Assembly: GCF_000003815.2 (NCBI RefSeq)
Contig: NC_049995.1
Location: forward strand, 4,769,213-4,833,212
Source of the DNA: Branchiostoma floridae
Taxonomy: Eukaryota; Chordata; Leptocardii; Amphioxiformes; Branchiostomatidae
DNA length: 64,000 nt
Reading direction: 5' to 3'
Shown here: piece after piece, positions 20,836 through 32,800 of the stretch
Position numbering within the stretch: the first letter of the stretch is position 1
Layout: each line of letters starts with the position of its first letter
The notes under the pieces: generated by a model
Databases searched by the model: none
The model's input: the letters and a program-made list of their open reading frames with translations, nothing else
Told to the model about the DNA's origin: nothing
Position numbers and translations under genes: made by a program

Positions 20836-23800
20836 GTGAGAAAGTTTGTTTACTCAGTGTCAATAACAAACAGGTACAGGAAGTTTTGACTGTGCCCAGA
20901 CTTTCGATCGTGACTCAGTGGTCGCGGGAAACCTATATGTAATCCTTTCACTGGTTCTACACTGTTGTACACTGTAGATTTATTTCCTTTTGTAGTGGTT
21001 TTATTTCAGGGTAGGAGGAAAAATGAGCCTTTGGTTGGGTTTCAAGTTTGTGGTTGGAAAAGTTCCATATAGTACTGTAAATGCAGAAACTTTCGCGGTG
21101 GATTAATGTTCACGGTTTTCGCGACGGCCGCTGCACCGCAAATTTAAAACCACCGCGAACATTTAATCATGGCAGTAAGAGACTGCAGTGTATGGTGCTA
21201 CCGCGAAATTAAAACCACCGCGAAAAGTCCATTTCCCGCTACCGCGAAATTAAATCTCCGCGAAATTAAATGTATTTACAGTATACAAGGGAAATTCGCA
21301 ATGAAATTTGGATGAATGTGCCTTGCCATTAAAAAACTGTCACAGTTGGAAGAAAGTAAATGTAGTAACTGCAATGAAGAGGTCAATTAATGAAACCACT
21401 GCAAACGTTTCATGATTTACAGTAACTAACAATATAATCCTTGATCATATAGACCTGCCATTGGCAATTCTATTCTTTTCCCATTTTAAAAATGTATCCT
21501 AGCTTCCAGGGGATTTTAGTCACTAGCCCAACTTATGAGCACAAGAAAAGGTACCATTTTAAAGACAGAATTAAAGATCTCCAAATGTTGCCATACAATA
21601 TAAAAGTGAATTACTGTTATAAACAGAAAGACAGCCTTAAGTTTATCCAGTGTACCCTAGTTTCGGCCCACAATGGCCAGTTGCAAGCCCGCCCACCTAT
21701 TTAACTGAAACTTGAATTTGTCACTGAAACCTGGGGACAAAAAAATCCAACTTCTTTGTTGTACAACTTGTAGTCATGTAACTGTCTATGTTAGACAGTA
21801 ACAATTACATTTACATGGGGAAACCTTGGGGAACTAATATTTTTCATGACTTTGACCGTGATGACTTTTTTTTGTATGAAAATACATCCTATTTCAGTAT
21901 GTTGTACTACTAGACAGTACTACTAGTTGTGTATCAGACACTAGCAGATGATTATAGTCATTAAATTTTGTAAAGTGGGCTGTTTACTTTTACTAACTCA
22001 TGATCAGAAATGATTTCCACTTTATCTTATCATTTTAAATGGACAGGTAAGAAAACATCAACTTTTTTGTAGTTTCATAGATATTTATTTATTTATTTAT
22101 TGGTTTGGCTGCACCGAACACACAGCCAGGGCTGCCCAACTAGCCTATGGCTATTACAAAGGGCTAGCCCTGCTGACAAACACATAAACAATACAAATTT
22201 TAAAAAAAAAGAACATTTGTATGTACATGGTGTAGGATAACTTACATATCATCTAATCATAGATATTAAGGCATAATTATTTCTAAACAAGTTTTTGGTC
22301 AATTATCACGTTTTTTTATAAATCTTATAGTTGTAGTACATTATAATAGGGCCTGAAAGTCATCTTTGGAGACACGTTACCTAAATAGGAAATTATGAAA
22401 GTTGATGTTAACGCTAGTTTACCTTTATCCTTGGGGTAACCTATATCCATTGCTTTTCAAAGGTTGTTTCCAATTGTAATATTTTCAAAATAAAGCGGTT
22501 AGAACTCACATTTCGTCAGCATGATAGCTCTAAATTCCCTGCTTTTGAAAACAACGAATATAGGTTACACCATGGATAAAGGTGAACTAGCGTTACATAT
22601 TTTTTCTTCATTTAACAGCGTACATGGTGTGGTCGTGCCTACTGGTCCTACTGGCCACAACTACAGTCTTAGGGGAGGACAAAAACGAATCCTTTAGCAT
22701 CATCGTGAAAGAAGGAGAAGACGTCATTCTCAACAATTGTACGTCCCAGGACCAGGGCGTCATCTGGACGTACAAAAAGCCTGGCGCCGCGTCGTACACA
22801 CCGCAGTCGTGTCCGCAGGAGTGCGACAACCGTTGCCAGGGGCGCGATGACGTCATCAACCTTCCCGCGGTCAGTCGAACGTGCGGCGGGTCCTATCAGT
22901 ACGTCTCTTCTGGCGACGATGCAGGAATCCGTTGGAAGTGTACCTACCACTTACAAGTACACTGTGAGTTTTGTTTGCTACCCTTACAATTTTCAACTGA
23001 TCTTAAACTGTATTCACACGGGAAGTCATGTGCTTCTTAACCCTTATAGTTTCAGCCCTATAAAATGCTACCAGTGCCAGGGTTGGCCGCTGACCTCCAA
23101 AAAGAAACCCCTGAGCAAGGCCGAAGTCCCCAACTTCCAGGGCTCATGCACTACACGCTCCCAAAGCTGCTACTTTGGGGGAATACGCTATCCTGGATAT
23201 ATCCGGGCTCAGCACACAGGGCATGTATATGTGTGCCAGATATATCCGGGTTTGGCAGTTTAAGGTTTAAGATCAAACTTCAACAAAATTTATGTAAGAC
23301 CTAGGAAAAAAGTTTCCTGTTTCCAGGTACCAACCCTGGAAAAACCTGCCAACCCAAAATTTTTGTCAAACTTATGATCAATAAAAAACTTTCGTCAAAC
23401 TTATGATCAATAATTCCGATATTTTTCTGTCTGTAATCCACAGACTTGCCCCTCCCAGTCAACATCAGGAACCCCACCCCAGCTGTGTTCGAGAACGACC
23501 GCGTGGCCATCACGTGCCAAACTGACGACCTGGGGAATCCGCCAGCGAGTTTCACCAGTCCGGACTTTCCTCCAACGTCAGGTTCCGAGCCCAGCACGAC
23601 CCAAATTATCCAGTCTGCTAACAGGGATGATAACGGGACAACCTTCACTTGTACCCTTGAGTATGAAGGTCAAGATCAAAATGCTGAAGCCTTCACTCGG
23701 ACATATGAGGAGACCACCAGTCTTATTGTATACTGTAAGTTCAGACCTTCCTGTTTTTTAATTACTAAAAGTAGAACAGTTAAATTCAGCGCTCCCCATC

Positions 23801-26800
23801 TTTAAGATACAACAGTCCTACACTTTTCCGAAAGTAGATAGACTTTTGTTAGGAATGCTGCGACTATCAAAATACACAATAGATACAGATACTGTATATA
23901 TTTATATATATATATATATATATATAAGTGTAAGAGTGTGTGTGTGTGTGTATGAGTATGTATGTGTGTGTAGGGGTGTATGTGCATGTGTGTGTACATG
24001 TATAAAAAAAATACTGTTGCTCTAAAAGTTGACAATTTTTCCCCAGATCTTCCAAGAGAAGTCACCATAAAAGTCCACAATAACAACGCAACTCTGGAAG
24101 AAGGGGACAACGTCATCTTAGAATGCGTTTTCGGGGACTCTTATCCTCGACCCAGTGTAACGTGGTGGAAGAACGGCAGAAAACTGCCAGGAGAAACTTC
24201 AACGACCTTGGAGTTGCGTTCCTTGAAGGTCGTAGACAAAGGAGAGTACATGTGTGACACAACAGTGAATGCTCTTGGCCAAGAGAGATCTAAGAGAAGT
24301 GCAGCAGTGTTTCTGAATGTCACTGGTACTCCCAATACTGGAACGGGTAAGAATGAAAAGTCCTAATTTGTTGTAATTCATGTTTTATCAGACTGTAGAC
24401 TGATATAATTCTGAATCAACAATGTTACCTTCATGCACAACACATGCACTGACATGCTCCAATGTTGTGCCCTTGGGAAAGGCACTTTACACAAATTTCC
24501 TCACTTCACTCAAGTGGAAATGATTATAGTGTAATTGGACTAGTCCCAAGGGACTCATTTGCGCTTCCCGCATATTCATTACCCTTTGATATGTACTCAG
24601 TGGAGTTATGGACTGAAGTCCAGAATTAGAATGTTTTTCCATAATTAAAGTGATGCCTGTTGTACCTAGCCACAGTTAGGTTCATCCCTCGGATAGGATG
24701 TTAAATGGAGGTGCTGTGTCATGTAAAATAAACCTACAACATTCATCAAAAAGAGTAGGGGTGCTTCCTGGTGTGAGTGGACCAAATAAATCTGTCCGGA
24801 TATGCAGCTTGTACTTTTGAGAACAAACCTGGTGTGTTACGCCTAGATGTGGTTTACCAGGTACTACATGTGAATGGGTATACAAACAAATTCAGTGTTA
24901 TTCAAACAACACAGACTACCTCTGTCAATGTTCTTAATCGTAAACAAGAGAAATTGAAATTTTGATCACAATGAAAGTCATGTTGTAAATCTTTGTTTTG
25001 CTACTTTTATGCATAAAGGTTATGAAATTCTATTGGTAATGTATTCTACTTAAACTAAGTTAAAGTAAAAGTGCACGGGTGACTTTTTGCATTTTTCTGT
25101 AACTGCAGGTCCTCCAATTGTACCATCTGCACTTCCTTTCACCAGTGGCCTTCCAGTATCCACTATTGGCACCATAGCAGGTTTGCTTGACTGTTTTGTT
25201 TTGCCTAAGATAAGAAAGAACCACCTTAAGACATACATTCTAACATGTACACATCTGGTTCTGTTCTGAGACTGTGCACAGAGTACAAGCTGCAATTAAA
25301 ATTAAGATCATACTTTAAAGGTCTACTACGCAGTTTTTTGCGCTCAAATTTGAAATATTCTAGAACTAAGAAATCTCAGATTTACTACTAACTTTTTGAT
25401 ACTTTTTGACACTTTTGTGTCATTATTTCACGTTTGCAACGTAGAGAATTAGCCTACAAACATTTCGTCCTACGCACGCTGTAACTTGTTGACCCCCCTA
25501 GTTAGGCACTGGTGAGAATTCAAACAAGAATTAATCATCAACGGTTATTGGTCGGGAATCTCCGGTGAGTTCCGGGTGCGTGAAAGGTCACGGTGAACCA
25601 CGTGACCAATCTCCGGGTAGGCTCGGGCAGACTCGGGACTACTCGGATTTCGTCAGTGAAGAAACAAAATGGCTGAAACCCAGCGCGGGCGTGCAGATTC
25701 CCAGGTTTTCAAACGCGCTCGCACGGGGAAAATATCGACTCCTGACATGCCTTGAGTAGTGTTCCGTAACATGGTAGGCTTGATTCAACTAACTATATAA
25801 AGAAATGGCCGGAAAATGGATTTTTTGTTTTCAGTTTGAAGCGCAAATAACTGCGTAGTAGACCTTTAATATGGTTTGATACACTCGCACTGAAATGGAC
25901 TATTACTCCAGGGCTCTAGCCAGCGTCCGTCTTTCCGTCAATTGACGGAAATTCGCTGCGTCTGACGGAAAGGTTTTAAAACCAATCCGTCAACCTTGAC
26001 AGACAAAAATCCTTGTTGGAAGCTATAGGCGGCTGTTTGTTTTGCTATTGTTATTATTGTTGACGAAGTGTGTCGGCGCCCTTTCGCATACGATAATCTC
26101 ATTAAAAACCTGTTTTTCAAGGTCTCAGTTCAGTCTTTCTAACTCCTGGAATAGTGTTTTCGCGGTTTTCGCGACAATGGGAATTGGCTGACGGAAAAAA
26201 AATTCGAGCTGGCTAGAGCCCTGTATTACTCTAAGTGTGGGAGGATTTTTATCATGCTCGAGGTGTGGCTCTCCTCAAACACTGGACCTCTAACTTTATG
26301 TCCCATCCATAGGAGTGGTGTAATTTTTCCCAAGGGCACATTACATTCAGTGACTGCTAAGGATTTGAACCCAGCACCTTTAAGATTCTGACGTCAAGAC
26401 CATCATCATCATCTAAAGTCAACAACTCTAACGACAAGACTACCTTTCTTCTAGGTGTCGCAGGTGTTCTACTACTAGTTGTCATTGCTATAGCGTCAGT
26501 CATCTGTATACGCCAGAAAAGGAGGAACCCTGATCGTGGAGGTAGGTTTTCTGTTAATGTGTCACACTCTTTATAAGAAACAGTTATTGTAACAATAAGG
26601 CCACAGCAAGTAAATTTTATAGATGACATCAGCGCGCGCATCAATTTTCGCCTGATTTCAGAAGAGAAAAAAATTTTTTTTCTTCTGCAGGGATGGTTAA
26701 CATGACGATAAAGTACCAAAATGAGCAAATATGTTGTATTGCATTTATTGTAGCCTAATAATTGTACTTGTAGAAGTGACACTTGAGAGGTACCCAGGGC

Positions 26801-29800
26801 TGTAGTTGTAGAAATAAAACTTATTGGATAGTTGTAAAAGTGACACCAATATGGAAGCCATGAGTATGGTTACCAACTTTGTTGGTGATGCCAGTCTACC
26901 ACACTAGTGTCACTAGTACATGTCTTGAATACAGGAATGAATGCCTTGTTGGCTCTGATACCATGTTTTGTCCCTTTAATTCTTGTTACAACATTCATCA
27001 CAACTTTATGGTGCCTATTTTTGAAAATGTAGCCATCTTGTTTATTTTCACCCAATCTTGTTTTTTTTCGCCCTATCACACTATTTTTGCAGTCTGCAGA
27101 GTATGTCATCCATAGAATTAACTTGCTGTGGCCTAATTGACACATCAAATTCACTCTATTTTTGCACCACTTAACAATGTTGATATCAAGAACTTCATAT
27201 TGAACACTGTTAGCTAAATTGACTTTGTTGCTCTATTTCAGGTGAGGAGCAAATAGATGGAAGACACTCGAATGTTCGCTATCAGCCAAATGGAGGCTGC
27301 CAAATTGGACAAGATGTTGTAAGTTCACAAGATTGTCTAATAAAACTGAGAACTTGGCATTATAGGTTATCTGACATTCTACATGTCCTTTTGTTGTGCA
27401 CCAAAGATTTTGTTTGTGCACCTAAATCTAAGGTAAGTTGCGCCAGTGCACCTTGAGTTTTTATTGTCTTATTCAAAAGGACATTGTGGTTTATATCTTA
27501 AAGTTTGTAGAAAACTGTATATAGGCCCAAGTCAATTGTAAATGTCATACATGTAGATAGAAGTTATAAGAAAACAACTTACATGTACAACGCAGTAAGC
27601 ACATAATTAGAATTTTTCATTGCCAATGAAACATATTTTCTGTTTATTCTGCAGAGACCCTTGCTGGGCAACTCAATTGGTAACTATTTTTCTTCTGTAT
27701 GTTTTTTGCAATTATACTCACACAGACAATTGCCTTTAAGTTTATGATTTAACTGGTGAGACTATGGTGCTGTAACAGTGGGGTTCAAGTGCCGCCAAAC
27801 TGACCATGCCAAAGGGCCAGGCTTTTAGCTAGGATTTTAAAATAGGGAGTAGAAACTTATTGGTGAGTCACGGTAAGTGACTATTGTAGGGGGGTCCGGG
27901 GGCATCCACCTTCCATGTTGCAGAGTTTTTGATGATTTTAAGTTTAAAAAGTGCATTCTTAGGTATCCCAAGAGGCAAAAATACTGTTCCAGAGGTCACA
28001 GTAGAAGACTGTGACCACAGATGACCTGGTAGCATCCCTGGTCAATCAGAATTTCATGCTTGTCAGTCAATTTTCTCCCAGTGTAAGGGCGTCCAAGGGC
28101 ATCAAATTTCTTGTTATTCTAAGAAAAGTGCGTCCAGATGACGCGTTGACGCATGCCTGGCTAAAAGCCTGCAAAGGGCCCAACCTTCTGGTGTAGTGGT
28201 TGGCGGCATTGGGTTTGTGAGTTGGTAGCCCGGGTTTGGTACGGGTTCGAATCTCAGGAGCCAGGAGACTGTTTCTCAATGCCACAGATAGTAAAAATTT
28301 ATTTACAATTCTATAATAACATTAGACCAATTTCATCTTAAAATCTATCTTTAATGAATTAGCTGCTGATCAAGACTTCAGTCACAGATCATCTAACAGT
28401 TCACACAGCAACGGAGCGAAAGGACACAAAATCATCATTGAGTGCAGGGATGCAAAAATCTACCAATCACAAGCCTGTAAGTATCAACTGGTTATCATTA
28501 TTTAGACTTAAGTTCTTGGGACTAGGAGGACTTACACGCTGGTCCGTTGCTAGGCTATTCTTCTCGTTGCTATGCTAATAGGCCACACCCACAGGCGGGT
28601 CTGAAGTGCCGCACGGCATATATACAGAAAGCAGCAGAAGTGTTTCCCAAGATTACGATCGATTAGTTTATGATATAAATTAACAAAAGTATATACATGA
28701 TAAATGAAAATGTCAGCCTTGGAACGACGTAAAACTTAAAAAATGTCAGTGTAATACAGTGCTCAAATCCCCGCTTTCACGGAACGTGGCAAAAGTGACT
28801 TTCGGTCGCTGAACTCTGAACCCCACCGACTTTTTTCTCTCATTTACGTTGGAATCAAACATTTATACCATTATCTAAGCTCAAACTTTCTAAAATCAAT
28901 TTCTACTGTGTAGTTTTTTATGTCTGATACATTTAAAATCATGTTCCTATTTACCAATACTTTTTTCTCCCATAATTCCTGAACGCACCGATAGAAAAAC
29001 AAATACGAAAACCAAGATGGCGGGCGGCTTTTGCTCTTTCAAATGGAGTAGTTTTTGTTTCATTTTATCGGTAGGATCGGAAGATATCGGTCAAAATATG
29101 AAATGTGCACTTTATTCAGAGTTTTCACGCTGAAAAAGAGATGTTTTGAAGCTATAATGAGGCGGTGTTGGCATAGATGACAGAGCCTTATTAGCGCCCC
29201 TTTGTCTTCGCGGGCACTTTCATGCAAATCGCCCCTTTGTGTCTGTGCTGGGAGCGGGGTTTTCAACTGTAAATCAAGGTTACGGTCGCATTTGTCTCGT
29301 CACGAAAATGCAAATGAGCAAACGCCCGATTTCACGACCACGAAATTGGAATATGACCTGACGTTGCGACGCCGCACGTGAGTTGCCCAATCCCGGCACG
29401 CGAGGAAGCCCAGGACAGCGATCGTGCCCCACGACGTATGTCTATGATTCTCAAACTGACAACATACAATTGACGAATCGCTGGGAAAAATGATGCCCCA
29501 CTACGTAACGTTATGTCTATGATTCTCAAACTGACAACATACAATAATTGACGAATCGCTGGGAAAAATGATGCCCCACGACGTATGTCTATGATTCTCA
29601 AACTGACAACATACAATTGACGAATCGCTGGGGAAAATGATGCCCCACGACGTATGTCTATGATTCTCAAACTGACAACATACAATAATTGACGAATCGC
29701 TGGGAAAAATGATGCCCCACGACGTATGTCTATGATTCTCAAACTGACAACATACAATTGACGAATCGCTGGGAAAAATGATGCCCCACGACGTATAGCT

Positions 29801-32800
29801 ATGTCTATGATTCTCAAACTGACAACATACAATTGACGAATCGCTGGGAAAAATGATGCCCCACGACGTATGTCTATGATTCTCAAACTGACAACATACA
29901 ATTGACGAATCGCTGGGAAAAATGATGCCCCACGACGTATGTCTATGATTCTCAAACTGACAACATACAATTGACGAATCGCTGGGAAAAAATGATGCCC
30001 CACGACGTAACGTTATGTCTATGATTCTCAAACTGACAACATACAATAATTGACGAATCGCTGGGAAAAATGATGCCCCACGACGTATGTCTATGATTCT
30101 CAAACTGACAACAAACAATTGACGAATCGCTGGGAAAAATGATGCCCCACGACGTATGTCTATGATTCTCAAACTGACAACATACAATTGACGAATCGCT
30201 GGGAAAAATGATGCCCCACGACGTATGTCTATGATTCTCAAACTGACAACTTTGTCATCTGCCCTACTATGATTTTAAATCTAGTAACATCTCACAATGG
30301 TCCTTACAACCGGTGTCAGATTTTTTATCTAAGATCTGACATTGGCCCTTACACCATGTCAGGTTTTCAATCTAACATCTGACATTTGTCCTTACGCCAT
30401 GTCAGATTTTTAATCTAACACCTGACATTTTTCATATTATTGTCAGATTTCCTGTCTGACATCTGACAATCATCCTCCCAATGTAAGATTTCTAGTCTAA
30501 CATCTGACACTTTTTGTAGCACTGTCAGATTTTTTAATCAAACATCAAACATTCGTCTTCAAACAGTCAGATTATTTCAATCTAAAATCTGATTTAAAAA
30601 TCTGACATGGCGCAAGGACCAATGTCAGATGTTATATTAAAAACCTGACTTGGTGTAAGGACCAATGTCAGATGTTAGATAAAAAATCTGACTTGGTGTA
30701 AGGACCAATGTCAGATGTTAGATTAAAAACCTGACTTGGTGTAAGGACCAATGTCAGATGTTAGATTAAAAACCTGACTTGGTGTAAGGACCAATGTCAG
30801 ATGTTAGATTAAAAACCTGATACCGGTTGTAAGGACCATTGTCAGATGTTAGATGTTAAAATCATAGGTCATATTTTAGGTCATCATAGTAGGGCAGATG
30901 ACAGAATTAGTTCTTCGCATTGTCATATGTCACATATTCACATCATTACGGTTGTCAGATGTGAAATCAGATATGACAGAACTGATGTATGTTGTTAGTT
31001 TGAGAATCATAGACATACGTCGTGGGGCATCATTTTTCCCAGCGATTCGTCAATTGTATGTTGTCAGTTTGAGAATCATAGACATACGTCGTGGGGCATC
31101 ATTTTTCCCAGCGATTCGTCAATTATTGTATGTTGTCAGTTTGAGAATCATAGACATAACGTTACGTCGTGGGGCATCATTTTTCCCAGCGATTCGTCAA
31201 TTATTGTATGTTGTCAGTTTGAGAATCATAGACATACGTCGTGGGGCATCATTTTTCCCAGCGATTCGTCAATTCACCTCCTTGGTCAATTGTATGTTGT
31301 CAGTTTGAGAATCATAGACGTACGTCGTGGGGCATCATTTTTCCCAGCGATTCGTCAATTATTGTATGTTGTCGGTTTGAGAATCATAGACATAACGTTA
31401 CGTAGTGGGGCATCATTTTCCCCAGCGATTCGTCAATTGTATGTTGTCAGTTTGAGAATCATAGACATACGTCGTGGGGCACGATCGCTGTCCTGGGCTT
31501 CCTCGCGTGCCGGGATTGGGCAACTCACGTGCGGCGTCGCAACGTCAGGTCATATTCCAATTTCGTGTTCGTGAAACCGGGCGTTTGCTCATTTGCATTT
31601 TCGTGACGAGACAAATGCGACCGTAACCTAAATCAAAGTCTCTGAAATCGTTTGGTGCGTGTATTCAGTACTTTTGCCCTGTAAGTTACAAGCAAGAAAT
31701 TTTGGTCAAAGCTGCTTGTTTTGAGCTAAATTTGGACGAACCACGTTTTTTTTTCACTATCGTTCCGTAATTTGATTTGATCAGCAACTATATTCTGGGC
31801 ATCGGTTACATGAATCAGACTTAAGTTTTATTCCTCCTAAGTTGTGTGTGTTTTGTGTATGCTTGTGTATTTTTCCTTCTTTATTCTGTTTTTGGGTCGA
31901 GTTTTCGTGACCGCTTGGGAAATCAAACATGACGCCCGCCAGTTCATCTCAGGTCAATGGGATAGTCTACTGTATTGTGGTGGGAAATGTTGCGTGCGGT
32001 TTCGGATTGTTTTCTTTATTAAACTAAACACAACGTTAGTTAATTCATTCCAGGACTTTTTTTCAAAATGACCAGAACACATTTCAAAGAATATGTGACT
32101 CAATTAGATAATTGGTCTCAAAATAAATGGTGCCTGTGTTTTTTTAATGTACAACTCACCCATGCTGCTACAAATGATGTTACCCAAGCGGGATGATTGT
32201 TGTCAAGAACTGACGGCGTCGGTATTATAATTCGTAACAATTTACAAGGCACCTTTTTAAAAAGGTCTAAAATGCCAGTTCAGGATTACAAATAAACTTT
32301 ACGGTTGGTCTACAACCTGGGCAATGATTGGAGAGAAAAACATACAAACTGTACAAACTCAATGTAAACAAGAGAAATTGAAATTTTGATCACAATGAAA
32401 GTCATGTTGTAAATCTTTGTTTTGCTACTTTTATGCATAAAGGTTATGAAATTCCATTGGTAATGTATTCTACTTAAACTAAGTTAAAGTAAAAGTGCAC
32501 GGGTGACTTTTTGCATTTTTCTTTAACTGCAGGTCCTCCAATTGTACCATCTGCACTTCCTTTCACCAGTGGCCTTCCAGTATCCACTATTGGCACCATA
32601 GCAGATTTGCTTGACTGTTTTGTTTTGCCTAAGATAAGAAAGAACAACCTTAAGACATACATTCTAACATGTACACATCTGGTTCTGTTCTGAGACTGTG
32701 CACAGAGTACAAGCTGCAATTAAAATTAAGATCATACTTTAAAGGTCTACTACGCAGTTTTTTGTGCTCAAATTTGAAATATTCTAGAACTAAGAAATCT

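Larger units (their letters stand above)
24940..26157 (+). repeat. 1,218 bp duplicated segment, copy 1 (with functional exon 5)
   Basis: Matches 32364-33581 over exactly 1,218 bp with about five substitutions seen and no indels. It contains exon 5, the TTAA MITE and the first 249 bp of the hAT MITE at 25909. Confidence 0.9.

Noticed and set aside
29332-30241. Long minus-strand frames with repeated GASFFPAIRQLYVVSLRI peptides, and plus-strand mirrors at 30898-31574
   Set aside because: They are read-through of the foldback tandem arrays. The unit is present in both orientations, has no start or splice context of its own, and codes nothing recognisable.
30600-30840. CRISPR-like regularly spaced repeats
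   Set aside because: The 43 bp units are contiguous without unique spacers, lie inside a transposon, and the genome is eukaryotic.
32533-32604. Second copy of exon 5 as an alternative exon
   Set aside because: Its donor is AT, and it would be placed after the transmembrane and first cytoplasmic exons.
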